The position numbers and the translations under genes were made by a program. This document shows positions 30,513-39,238 of a DNA stretch of 64,000 nt, one piece after another; positions within the stretch are counted from its first letter, which is position 1, and each line of letters begins with the position of its first letter. This DNA comes from Aquisphaera insulae (GTDB taxonomy: Bacteria; Planctomycetota; Planctomycetia; Isosphaerales; Isosphaeraceae): assembly GCF_011064615.1 (NCBI RefSeq), contig NZ_JAALJH010000051.1:1-64000 (forward strand), read 5' to 3'. The notes under the pieces are model-generated. The model was not told the DNA's origin and ran no database searches. It was given only the letters and a program-made list of their open reading frames with translations.

Positions 30513-32270
30513 ATGAGTTCGAACACGGCGAGAGACCAGGCGCAGGCCCTGGTCCACCAGGGCTGGAATCACCTCATGTCGCAGCGGCCGCTGGCGGCCT
30601 GGGGGACCTGGCAGCAGGCCCTCCGCCTGGATGGCGAGTCCGCCGCGGCGCACCAGGCGTTGGCGACCCTCGAGGCCGCGCCGGACCTGCCCGCCGCCGC
30701 CCGCAAGGCCTATCGGTTCCGCAAGCCGGCCGACGACGCCCGCGGGCGGTGGGACGACGTCCTCCGGCATCGCGACACCGCCCAGGTCGAGGACGCCGCC
30801 CGGGCCTTCGAGGCCATCGTCCGGGACGACCCCGAGGATGCGGCCGCCTGGTTCAACCGGGCCCTCTGCCTCGCCTGGTCGGGCTCCGATCGCGAGGCGA
30901 TCTCGTGCCTCGACGAGGTCGTCGGCCTTCTCGCGGATGAGGAATCCGCGGCCGGCGTCGAGGCCTGGACCCTCGCCGAGGTCCTCCGCCAGGGGGGCGG
31001 CGCCGAGAGCCTCGCCGACGACCTGAGATTCGCCTGCAACTTCGCCTGGCATCACGACGACACCCCGCGGCTGGAAGCGACCTACCCGGAGCTGCGCCGC
31101 ATCCCCACGCCGATCGACCCGACGGGCTCCAACGGCCACCCCCGCGAGCTGGAAGTCCTCGAGTGGCTGGACCGGGCCCTCCCCGCCGCCGATCGCATCG
31201 CCGGCGAGTCCGACCTGCCCCGGGTCCTGGCCACGGTCTACATCACGCCCGGCTCGCTGCGGCTCTCCAGCCCCCGCGTCGAGAGCCTCGAGGTCGCCGA
31301 GGAGCGGCTCCGCAAGATGCTCGGGCCGGACGTCCAGCCGATCGAACGCCTGGCCGCCCCCCTGCCCCTGCCGTTCCTCGACGCCGACGTCTGGACCGCC
31401 CGGATGCCGGAGGGCCTGGACCCGGAGCTGGTCCATCGCCTCTCCCGCGAGATCGTCGAGTCCTACTATGAAAATCATTGGATCCATAAGCCCAGGCAGG
31501 GCCTCGACGGCCTCTCCCCCCTGGCCGCCTCCGAGGCCGCGCGGCGGGGCGACGCCGCGGCCCGCGTCAAGGTCGAGGCCGTGATCCTCCTCCGAGAGCA
31601 GCTCGGAGCCCGCTCCAGCGCGGCCGCGATGTACCAGGGCTACCCCTTCGACCGGCTCCGCCATCGGCTGGGCCTGGAGCCGACCCACGCCGGCTCGGTC
31701 GAGGCCGACGACCTGACGTGTGCCCCCCTGGCGACGCTCCAGGCCCTCGCGGCCGAGGGCCTGGAAGACTCGCGCCTGTCCGACGCCTTCCGGTCCGCCG
31801 CCGGCTTCCGCGACGACGCCCTGACGACGCGGTTCGCCGCCGAGCTCGCCCGCCGCGGCACGCCGGAGCTGACCCGGCTCGAGCTCACGACCGTGTTCGC
31901 CCCCCTCGTCCGCCAGGCCATGGGCCGGAGCGACCCGGCGGAGGCCCTGTCCTGGCTCGACCAGGCGCGGGTGCTGGCCAGCGACGCGAGCCGTCGGGAT
32001 TTCGACACCTGGCGGGCCGAGATCCTCTCCCGCACGGGCAAGTCGGAGGAGGCCGCTCGGATCTACGAGGATCTCGTCGCCACCGCGCCGGCTCCCCACC
32101 TCGCCGCCCTCGATGCCGCCGAGACCTTCCTCGACAACGGCCATCACGAGCAGGCCCGCGACTTCCTCCATCGCGCCCTCGACCTGGCGCGAAGGGACCG
32201 CATCCCGGGCGTCGAGGATCTCGCCAACCGGCACCTCAACACGCTTTCGCGGAACGGCCACGGCTTCTAG
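30513..32270 (+). CDS. TPR-rich cytoplasmic protein
   Basis: The 585-residue protein has no signal peptide and shows several tetratricopeptide units: ALVHQGWNHLMSQRPLAAWG at the N-terminus, AAWFNRALCLAWSGSDREAI near 110, then EEAARIYEDLVATAPAPHLA and HHEQARDFLHRALDLARR at the C-terminus. A middle block (about 190-330) is not obviously repetitive. The gene lies 46 bp after the SEC-C gene and may form an operon with it. Its TAG stop sits exactly at the left boundary of a MITE-like element, so the original C-terminus may have been longer. Confidence 0.8.
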   Translation: MSSNTARDQAQALVHQGWNHLMSQRPLAAWGTWQQALRLDGESAAAHQALATLEAAPDLPAAARKAYRFRKPADDARGRWDDVLRHRDTAQVEDAARAFEAIVRDDPEDAAAWFNRALCLAWSGSDREAISCLDEVVGLLADEESAAGVEAWTLAEVLRQGGGAESLADDLRFACNFAWHHDDTPRLEATYPELRRIPTPIDPTGSNGHPRELEVLEWLDRALPAADRIAGESDLPRVLATVYITPGSLRLSSPRVESLEVAEERLRKMLGPDVQPIERLAAPLPLPFLDADVWTARMPEGLDPELVHRLSREIVESYYENHWIHKPRQGLDGLSPLAASEAARRGDAAARVKVEAVILLREQLGARSSAAAMYQGYPFDRLRHRLGLEPTHAGSVEADDLTCAPLATLQALAAEGLEDSRLSDAFRSAAGFRDDALTTRFAAELARRGTPELTRLELTTVFAPLVRQAMGRSDPAEALSWLDQARVLASDASRRDFDTWRAEILSRTGKSEEAARIYEDLVATAPAPHLAALDAAETFLDNGHHEQARDFLHRALDLARRDRIPGVEDLANRHLNTLSRNGHGF

Positions 32271-32301
32271 CGCTCTGTCAACACTCCGAATTCGGGTTGC
32301 A

Positions 32302-32323
32302 GGACAGACAGGCATGTCTGTCC
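32302..32323. terminator. Hairpin 1 within the MITE-like element
   Basis: GGACAGAC pairs perfectly with GTCTGTCC across a 6-base loop, 32 bp beyond the stop of the TPR gene. Confidence 0.55.
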
Positions 32324-32359
32324 CCCGGGTCTAAGGCCAGGTGTGTTGGAGATTTCGGC

Positions 32360-32380
32360 GGACAGGCATCCTGCCTGTCC
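32360..32380. terminator. Hairpin 2 within the MITE-like element
   Basis: GGACAGGC pairs perfectly with GCCTGTCC across a 5-base loop, 35 bp beyond the stop of the Imm22-like gene on the minus strand. Confidence 0.55.
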
Positions 32381-32415
32381 TCCTGCCAACCCGAAAATCA
32401 AGCTGTGACGGAGCA

Positions 32416-32829
32416 CTAGCCCGCGGGCTCCGCCCCGGGATCGCATCGAAATCGCCCGAGATACTGGAGCTCTCGCCCGGGCAGGGTGACCGACTTCGGA
32501 TTCGAGATCTCGGCGTTCCAGACCAGGAGCACGAGGTTGAACGGCGCGATCGAGGCCGACCGGGATTGCTGAACGACGTCCGCCAGGTAGGACGACGAGA
32601 AGGAATGCCGGCCCAGGGCTGCGGCGATGTCGTCGCCCGGCGGATCCAGGAATTCGCCGCGTTCCACGAAGTCGTGATCGTAGAACCGCTCGCCCATGTC
32701 GGCGGCGAATTGCGAGATCGGCCTGTCCTCGTCGTCCTCGTCATAGGTCTCTTCGAAGTAGGCGTCGGCCTCCTCGTCCGAGGAGAACCGGCACAACCAC
32801 ACGTCGACGATCTCGAACTCAGCGGCCAT
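32416..32829 (-). CDS. Imm22-like (DUF4284) immunity protein
   Basis: The 137-residue acidic protein shows the pattern of the Imm22 family: a first strand FEIVDVWLCRFSSDEEADAYF, an acidic loop DEDDEDRPISQFAADMG, and the signature FYDHDFVE. Imm22 proteins neutralise polymorphic toxins, usually encoded next door. No toxin gene is adjacent here, so it may be an orphan immunity gene or protect against toxins from neighbours. GAGGAGGGG before the ATG supports the start. The TAG stop overlaps the right CTAG of the MITE-like element, so the native 3' end may have been replaced. Confidence 0.7.
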   Translation of the reverse strand: MAAEFEIVDVWLCRFSSDEEADAYFEETYDEDDEDRPISQFAADMGERFYDHDFVERGEFLDPPGDDIAAALGRHSFSSSYLADVVQQSRSASIAPFNLVLLVWNAEISNPKSVTLPGRELQYLGRFRCDPGAEPAG

Positions 32830-33072
32830 CGCAGCCCCTCCTCGTACCGAAACAAACCGCGGCCATCGAGTCGGAGAGCATATCGCCTTCAGGGCTGTTT
32901 TCCAGTCCCGAGCTGAGCATCGATCCGTCCACACCGGTCGTCTCGGAAGCCCCGCCGTCGAATCGACCCGGGGCGGCGATCAACCTCGTCGCCGGCCGAT
33001 GCACCATTGCACCTCGAAATCCAGGGCGGACAATGCCAGGGACGGACCAACCTCCCCGAGGAGACCCACCCC

Positions 33073-35769
33073 ATGCGACGCCGTACGTCGTCCCGCCTGA
33101 CCCGAACGTCTCTCGCGACCCTGGCCTCTCTCGCCGTCTTCTGGCTCCTGCTCCCCTCCAGCCCGGCGCAGTCCTCCAGGCCGATCTACGCACGACCCGT
33201 CGAGACCGCGCGGTCGCCCGCACTCCTGCCGCTGCCGCCGGGCGCGATCGAGCCGGCCGGATGGCTCCGCGACTGGTGCCTATCGGCCCGCGACGGCTGC
33301 ACCGGCCACATGGACGACGTCGCCCCGGAATTCCGCCACGCATGGGCCGCCGATTTCCAGCAGCGCGGGACGGGACTGAACTGGCCCAACGGGGCCTGGC
33401 CCTACGAGGGGGGCGGGTACTGGTTCGACGGCCTCACCCGGCTGGGCCTGGCCCTCCACGACGAATCCCTGCTCGCCCAGGCGAGGACGCGATTTCGTCC
33501 TGTTCTCGATCGCATGAACGACCGGGGATTCCTCTTCCTCTGGTGGCTGGACCGCAAGAGCGATTCCGACCGCGCGGCGCTGAAGGCCGGCGGCGACGGC
33601 TGGTCGATCTGGGCGAGCGGGCTGATGGGCCGGGCCCTTTCGGGCTATTACGCCGGGACGAAGGACCCGCACGCCCTGGAGGCGATGGTCAAGGCGTATG
33701 GCCCCGATCCCGAGGGCCTGCGGTGGATCAACAGCAACCTCTCGAACGTCGCGCCCGCGTTCGACGCGTACACCTGGAGCGGCGATCCGGGCATCCGCAG
33801 GGCACTCGACAACCTCTTCCACACGCCACCGTCCGGCTTCTCGCCGAACATCGCCCGGTTCCACGCGCCTCCGGACATGACGCCCGGGTCGGTGCTGGAT
33901 AATTGCCACGTCGTCGAGTTCCTGGAAGGGACCACGCCCTGGGCGCTCGGCACCCTCTGGACGGGCGACGAGTCGTACCTGAAGGCGACGCTGGCCTGGC
34001 ATGACCTGCTCGCGAAGGTCTCGATGCTCCCCACCGGCGCACCGGTCGCGGACGAGTGGTTCCTGCCCACCGGGGCCTTCCGGGGGACCGAGACCTGCGA
34101 CGTCGCCGGCTATCTCTGGAGCCAGCTCTTCCTGCTCTCGCTCACGGGGGACGGCAAGCTCGCCGATCGCGCCGAGCGGGTCTTCTTCAACGCGGGGCCG
34201 GCCACCATCGCGCGTGATTTCAAGACGCACGTCTATTTCCAGAGCCCCAACCGGTTCGCCGCGGGGTCGCCGTCGTTCCCGCACGGGCCTGGCGCCTCGG
34301 GCGGAAACTACGCCGTGAAGCACATGCCGCTCTGTTGCACGGCCGCCGTCAACCGGATCGTCCCGTGGTACGTCACGAACATGTGGATGGCCACGCCGGA
34401 CAACGGCCTGGCCGCGACGTGCTACGGGCCCTGCAAGGTCTCCGCGCTGGTCGCGGATCGGGTGCCGGTCGAGATCGCCTGCACGACGGACTACCCATTC
34501 ACCGAAGACGTCGAGATGACGGTGAAGCCGACCCGCGAGGTCCATTTCCCGATCTCCGTGCACATCCCGGCCTGGTGCGAGCGGCCCGCGCTGACGATCA
34601 ATGGGGCGGTCGTGCCCCTGGAACGGTCGTCGACCGGATTCGCGCGGATCGATCGGACCTGGAAGCCCGGGGATGCGATCGCCCTGTCGCTGCCGATGGC
34701 CCCGAAGATCGAGCAGGGCCGCGATCGGGCCCCCCGCGGACCGGTCGGCGGAGAGCACCTGCCTTCCCGGATCACGATCCGGGGCGAGGACGATCCCACC
34801 GGCGCCCCCTTCGGGTCGGTCAGCATGGGTCCGCTCCTCTTCGCGGAGGCCATTGCCGACGTGGGCGGCCCGAACACGCCCGACCCGACCGCCACCTGGA
34901 AGGTCGCGCTGGACACCCATGCCCCCGGGTTCGAGGTCGTCCGCACGTCCCTCCCGTCGCGCTGGGACTGGCCGCTGGCCTCGCCGCTGAAGGTCCGGAC
35001 GCGAGTCTTCCCGGTGGACTGGAACCCGGCGCCGGGCTCGCCGACGCTGCCCGACGCTCCGATCGCCCCGACGGCCGCGGCGAGGTCCATCGAGCTAATC
35101 CCCTACGGCTGCACGAAGTTCCGGATCTCGATGTTCCCCGTAGCCCGGCGTGAGCCGGCGCTGAAGGACGTCCGCAAGATCCTCTTCCTGGGGAACAGCA
35201 TCACCCATCACGGGCCCAATGAGAGCCTCGGCTGGCCGGGCGACTGGGGCATGGCGGCCTCGGCGCCGGAGAAGGACTACGTCCATCTCGTCGCGGCGGC
35301 CGTGGGTCGCATCGCCGGAAAAGCCCCGGAGTTCCGCGACCTCAACATCGCCGACTTCGAACGCGGGTATGCGAACTACGACGCCGCCGCGAAGTTGAAG
35401 GATGCGATTGCATTCGACGCCGACCTGATCATCCTGGCAATCGGCGAGAACGTGCCGGCGTTGGATTCACCCGCGGCGGGCGACCGTTTCGAGACGGCTG
35501 TTCGGACTCTCCTGGGGACGCTCCAGGGCGGGCGTGATCGGATCGTCCTGGTCCGGAGCTGCTTCTGGGCGAACGGCCCCAAGGACGAGCGGCTGTCGAA
35601 GGCCAGCCGCTCCGCCGGCGTGCGATTCGTCGACATCGGCCGCCTGGGTGCGGACCCCGCCAACGCGGCCCGCTCCGAGCGTGCTTTCAAGCACGAGGGC
35701 GTCGCCGGTCATCCCGGCGACCGCGGGATGAAGGCGATCGCCGAGGCGATCATGGAGGCGCTGAAATAG
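33073..35769 (+). CDS. Secreted GH127-like arabinofuranosidase fused to an SGNH hydrolase
   Basis: The 898-residue protein has a signal peptide (about 1-38, ending near SSPAQS). A DUF1680/GH127-type domain spans about 40-680. The putative zinc site is intact: Glu340 and Cys342 in TETCD, and Cys421-Cys422 in LCCTAA, matching the Glu-Cys-Cys-Cys set of beta-L-arabinofuranosidase HypBA1. A C-terminal SGNH/GDSL domain (about 700-898) begins ILFLGNSITHHG with Ser709, has an IGENVP block and ends near GHPGDRGMKAIA, which may supply the His. A glycosidase joined to an esterase-like domain suggests attack on esterified arabinose- or similar-rich polysaccharide, but the substrate is inferred. Confidence 0.88.
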   Translation: MRRRTSSRLTRTSLATLASLAVFWLLLPSSPAQSSRPIYARPVETARSPALLPLPPGAIEPAGWLRDWCLSARDGCTGHMDDVAPEFRHAWAADFQQRGTGLNWPNGAWPYEGGGYWFDGLTRLGLALHDESLLAQARTRFRPVLDRMNDRGFLFLWWLDRKSDSDRAALKAGGDGWSIWASGLMGRALSGYYAGTKDPHALEAMVKAYGPDPEGLRWINSNLSNVAPAFDAYTWSGDPGIRRALDNLFHTPPSGFSPNIARFHAPPDMTPGSVLDNCHVVEFLEGTTPWALGTLWTGDESYLKATLAWHDLLAKVSMLPTGAPVADEWFLPTGAFRGTETCDVAGYLWSQLFLLSLTGDGKLADRAERVFFNAGPATIARDFKTHVYFQSPNRFAAGSPSFPHGPGASGGNYAVKHMPLCCTAAVNRIVPWYVTNMWMATPDNGLAATCYGPCKVSALVADRVPVEIACTTDYPFTEDVEMTVKPTREVHFPISVHIPAWCERPALTINGAVVPLERSSTGFARIDRTWKPGDAIALSLPMAPKIEQGRDRAPRGPVGGEHLPSRITIRGEDDPTGAPFGSVSMGPLLFAEAIADVGGPNTPDPTATWKVALDTHAPGFEVVRTSLPSRWDWPLASPLKVRTRVFPVDWNPAPGSPTLPDAPIAPTAAARSIELIPYGCTKFRISMFPVARREPALKDVRKILFLGNSITHHGPNESLGWPGDWGMAASAPEKDYVHLVAAAVGRIAGKAPEFRDLNIADFERGYANYDAAAKLKDAIAFDADLIILAIGENVPALDSPAAGDRFETAVRTLLGTLQGGRDRIVLVRSCFWANGPKDERLSKASRSAGVRFVDIGRLGADPANAARSERAFKHEGVAGHPGDRGMKAIAEAIMEALK

Positions 35770-35978
35770 GCAGGCCAGCTCAACCACGCATGGACGGCAC
35801 TCCTCCCTGATAGCGGAAGATTCCGTGGAGGCACGCAAGGCCGGGACCGTCGACGGGGTGATTCCCGCACTGGACGGGCCGGATACAGTTCCTCGGCACG
35901 GACGGCGCACGCATCCGGAGGCGCTCCGAGGCGAGCGGCCCATGCGGCGGTCCTGCCCAAGTGCTCTGAGGAACGACC

Positions 35979-36551
35979 ATGACTCGACGGCTTCTCGAAT
36001 CCGCACTGGCAATCGCCCTGGCGGCGGTGGCGGCCCCAAGTTGCTTCGGGGCCGAGAACTACACCCTGGACGCGGCCCATGCGGCGGTCACCTTCAAGGC
36101 CTCGCACCTGGGACTGAGCTGGACGTATGGACGGTTCAAGGAGATCTCCGGAGCGTTCGCCATCGACACGGCCGATCCGACGGCGACGCGGTTCGAGGTC
36201 GTGGCCAAGGCGGAGAGCCTGGACACCGACAACGCCAAGCGTGATGAGCACCTCCGCGGCCCCGACTTCTTCAACAGCAAGGAGTTTCCGGTCGTCAGCT
36301 TCAAGAGCACGTCCGTGAAGGCCGTGGAGGGCGGATACGAGGTGACGGGCGATCTCACCCTTCACGGCGTGACGAAGCCGATCGCGGTCGTCCTCCGCGG
36401 CGGCGGGACGGCCGAGTTCCCCAAGGGAGTGCATCGGACCGGCTATTCAGGCGAATTCCAGATCAAGCGCAGTGAGTTTGGCATGGACAAGATGACCGGG
36501 CCGATCGGGGATGAGGTGTTCGTCGCGATCAGCTTCGAGGGGACGCGTTAA
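35979..36551 (+). CDS. Secreted YceI-family lipid-binding protein
   Basis: The 190-residue protein has a signal peptide (about 1-24, CFGAENYTLD) and the YceI pattern: YTLDAAHAAVTFKASHLG, GRFKEISGAF, RDEHLRGPDFFNSKEFPVVSF, LTLHGVTKPI and a final RSEFGMDK. YceI proteins form a lipocalin-like barrel that binds a polyisoprenoid such as a quinone tail in the periplasm. The preceding 209 bp hold no gene that I can see. The next gene, for a membrane protein, follows after 46 bp. Confidence 0.93.
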   Translation: MTRRLLESALAIALAAVAAPSCFGAENYTLDAAHAAVTFKASHLGLSWTYGRFKEISGAFAIDTADPTATRFEVVAKAESLDTDNAKRDEHLRGPDFFNSKEFPVVSFKSTSVKAVEGGYEVTGDLTLHGVTKPIAVVLRGGGTAEFPKGVHRTGYSGEFQIKRSEFGMDKMTGPIGDEVFVAISFEGTR

Positions 36552-36597
36552 CCGCCAGCCGATCCTCCATTCCGCGTCGCCAGGTGTCGAGGTCGCC

Positions 36598-37494
36598 ATG
36601 CCCGATCCTCTCGTGATGGCGGGGGCCGCAGCCCTTGCCGCGGCCGTTGCCGCCCTCGTTGCGTGGACGCTCCGCCGGTTCCGCCTTCCCGGCGGGGCCG
36701 CGGGAGTGGGACTCGCGGTCCTGGGCGGGGCGTTCGTCCTGGGCCTGACGCCACGGATTCCGCCCCGAGAGGCGCTGGATCGACTCCTGCTCCTGGTCAT
36801 CCCGGCGGCGGTCATCGCCGAGTTGGCGAGCGAGAGGATGCGAAAAGCCGCATGGCTGCCGCGACTGGCCACCGCCGCGGTGGCCAGCCCGATCCTCCTC
36901 TTCGGCTCCAGCTATGTGACCGACCTCTCGGGTCCGGGGAGCCGGGAATGGGGACCTGCCTTCGCGTCGGCCGTCTGTGCCGGGCTTGGTGCGGTCCTCT
37001 TCCTGGTCCAGCACACGAGCGTCCGGATGGCGAGTCGGGCGGAGCGCTCCTCGGCCGCGGTGGCGGCAATCTCGGCCGCGGGCGCGGGCCTCGCGATCAT
37101 GCTCTCCGGCTACGCGACCGGGGGGCAGCTCGGCATTCCGCTGGCGGCGGGCGTGGCGGCCGTTGCGCTCGTCCGCGGCCAGGGGGTCGGGGCGGTCGGC
37201 GTTTCGATGGTCCTCCTCTTCTCCCTGCTGGTCATCGGACGGCTGTTCGCCGGGCTGACGACCCTCAACGCAGCCCTGATCTTCCTCAGTCCGCTCCTGG
37301 CATGGGCGCCGGAACTGCCTCAACTCCGACGACTCGGGCCGCGGCTCCGAACGACCATGCGGGTCGCCCTGCCGGTCCTCCCCGTCGTCCTGGCGCTCTG
37401 GCTCGCCCAGCAGAAGTTCGCCGCCGATTCCGCCGGCGCGGCGCATGCACCGGGCGAGGCCGGCCTCAGCGATTACCTCGAGTTCGGCAAGTGA
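36598..37494 (+). CDS. Multi-pass membrane protein of unknown function
   Basis: The 298-residue, very hydrophobic protein has about eight to nine predicted transmembrane helices rich in Ala, Val, Leu and Gly. Short polar loops such as SSYVTDLSGPGSREWG lie between them. I recognise no transporter signature. It follows the YceI gene by 46 bp on the same strand and may be co-expressed. The ATG at 36598 begins the first hydrophobic segment shortly after MPDPLV. Confidence 0.7.
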   Translation: MPDPLVMAGAAALAAAVAALVAWTLRRFRLPGGAAGVGLAVLGGAFVLGLTPRIPPREALDRLLLLVIPAAVIAELASERMRKAAWLPRLATAAVASPILLFGSSYVTDLSGPGSREWGPAFASAVCAGLGAVLFLVQHTSVRMASRAERSSAAVAAISAAGAGLAIMLSGYATGGQLGIPLAAGVAAVALVRGQGVGAVGVSMVLLFSLLVIGRLFAGLTTLNAALIFLSPLLAWAPELPQLRRLGPRLRTTMRVALPVLPVVLALWLAQQKFAADSAGAAHAPGEAGLSDYLEFGK

Positions 37495-37797
37495 TGGACC
37501 GCTTCTCTCCGCAAGGCTCCGATGTGCGCCATGATAACGGCGTCGCATGCTTATCCGACGTCTTTTCCGGAACTCGCCACCCTTTCCGGAACCGACGACC
37601 AGGCGCAATCCCGGCACCGATGCCCATGTCCATCGCTTCGCTGCCCCGGCCGTCCCGACTCGCCCCGCCATCCCCCTGTTTCGCGCCGTCCGACCCCGAA
37701 ACTTGCTGGCATCCGCATCGAATTTCCACGCAGTGGTTCCCGAGATGGGCAATCAATGACTCCCGGTCCCGGTCTCGCAGCGTCAAAGAGCCTCGCC

Positions 37798-38787
37798 ATG
37801 AACGTCAATACGTATAAGAATTTTAATTACGTACCGTACAGGGCGATACTAGCCGGAGGCCTCGTATGTGTCCTGGCGGGCGGAGCGAGCGGGCAGGTTC
37901 CCGCTCCCGCGCCCGTCCCGCACCGTGACGGGGTCGACCGGGGCACGCTCATGTCCGAGGGGTTCCGGCTGGGCTACCGGATCGAGGGTGAGGGGCCCAA
38001 CGCGCTCGTGGTCGGTAGCGCGGTGTACTACCCTCGGGTCTTCTCGGCCGGGCTGCGGAAGCACCTGAGGCTGGCTTTCCTGGATCACCGCGGCTTCGCA
38101 CCCCCGCCCGGCGACGTCGAGCTCAGCGCCTTCGCGCTCGAGAAGATCGTCGGGGACATGGAGCGGGCGCGGCAGGCCTTGGGGTTGGGACGAATCGTCG
38201 TGATCGGGCACTCGGGGCACGCGTACATGGCCCTCGCTTATGCGAAAGCTCATCCTGAGCACGTCTCGCACGTGGTGATGATCGGTATCTCGCCGAACCT
38301 CAGCGCCGCGGGGGGCGCGGCCGCCGAACGCCACTGGCGGGAGTCGGCCTCGCCCGAGCGTAAGGCGGCACTCGAGGCGAGCATGAGGCGCTCGCCCGAT
38401 TCCGTGCTGGCCGCGCTGCCCCCGGGCGAACGCTTCATCCGCGGCTACCTCCGCGAAGGCCCGCGCACCTGGTACGACTTCCGCTTCGACGGGACGCCCC
38501 TCTGGGCCGGTGTCGAGGTTAACGCGCGGATGATGGACCACGTCTGGGGCGTCGTCTTCCGCGACATCGACATCACGCAGGGCCTCGACGCGTTCGATCG
38601 GCCCGTACTCCTGGCGCTTGGGAGATACGATTTCACCGTGGCGCCGCCGTCTTCGTGGGACCCGATCCGGCCGAGAATCCGCGACCTCACCTTGCGGGTC
38701 TTCGAGCGCAGCGGCCACGTACCGCCGCTCGAGGAGCCCGACCTGTTCGACGCCGAGCTCCTCCGATGGTTGGCATCCCGGCCGTAG
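37798..38787 (+). CDS. Secreted alpha/beta hydrolase
   Basis: The 329-residue alpha/beta-hydrolase fold protein has an N-terminal export signal (YRAILAGGLVCVLAGGASG), the nucleophile elbow GHSGH with Ser139, and a C-terminal catalytic His in FERSGHVPPLEEP. An acid is likely near ALGRYDFTVAP. LDHRGFAPPPGD fits the oxyanion region, as in proline iminopeptidase or epoxide-hydrolase relatives. The first 12 codons (MNVNTYKNFNYV) are strikingly AT-rich compared with all neighbours, and an AT-rich hairpin follows the stop. Both suggest this gene arrived by transfer or that a new 5' end was added. Substrate unknown. Confidence 0.85.
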   Translation: MNVNTYKNFNYVPYRAILAGGLVCVLAGGASGQVPAPAPVPHRDGVDRGTLMSEGFRLGYRIEGEGPNALVVGSAVYYPRVFSAGLRKHLRLAFLDHRGFAPPPGDVELSAFALEKIVGDMERARQALGLGRIVVIGHSGHAYMALAYAKAHPEHVSHVVMIGISPNLSAAGGAAAERHWRESASPERKAALEASMRRSPDSVLAALPPGERFIRGYLREGPRTWYDFRFDGTPLWAGVEVNARMMDHVWGVVFRDIDITQGLDAFDRPVLLALGRYDFTVAPPSSWDPIRPRIRDLTLRVFERSGHVPPLEEPDLFDAELLRWLASRP

Positions 38788-39238
38788 GCGGACTCCGATC
38801 AACATCAATATAATACATCATTTTCTCACGTGATGTATCAGGCGAGAGGCTAACGCGGGGAGTTTCCGGCGGACGGCGATGGGATTGGCGGCACCGTGCG
38901 CGGTGCCCGGTGCGAGCATCCCGGGCCGCGAGCGCCCTGGGGGGAATGACGCACCGAGTTCGCCTGCGTCTCGACGACGGCTTTCGGAGGCCTTTCGCCG
39001 TTCGGCCGGGATCTTCGAGGGGTCCAAGCGGAGATCGCCCGGTTATTTCCCCCGGAGGGCTCCTCTCCCGCGGAACGGGGATTCGTGTTAGGATGAGGGA
39101 CTTCTCCGACGTCGAGGGGATCGTGCGAACTCGAACGGCCCGGGGCGTGTCCGGGGGAGGATCGGCCGGGGTGCGTCCCGGCCCGGTCGACTTGTCCTGA
39201 GATCGACTGCTCGGGCGGATAGGTCAGGGAGATTGGTC
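38788..39238. other. Intergenic region with two hairpins
   Basis: These 451 bases lie between the hydrolase and asd. The first 50 are AT-rich (ATCAATATAATACATC) and hold a hairpin at 38813-38838 (ATACATCA with TGATGTAT, 10-base loop). A GC-rich hairpin lies at 38890-38907 (GGCACCG with CGGTGCC). I see no open frame with coding character and no RNA gene. The asd promoter should lie in the right half. Confidence 0.5.
38813..38838 (+). terminator. AT-rich hairpin after the hydrolase gene
   Basis: A perfect 8-bp AT-rich stem lies 25 bp past the stop codon. No T-run follows and the stem is weak, so it may instead be a protein-binding palindrome. Confidence 0.35.

Larger units (their letters stand above)
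32271..32415. mobile_element. 145-bp MITE-like element bounded by CTAG
   Basis: The element begins CGCTCTGTCA, and its other end reads TGCTCCGTCA on the opposite strand. The imperfect inverted arms continue through TTCGGGTT and GCAGGA and end in two perfect 8-bp hairpins (32302-32323 and 32360-32380). CTAG lies at 32267-32270 and 32416-32419, as expected for a 4-bp target duplication of the kind IS5-like elements make. It encodes no protein. It sits between two convergent genes and may also act as a two-way terminator. Confidence 0.7.
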
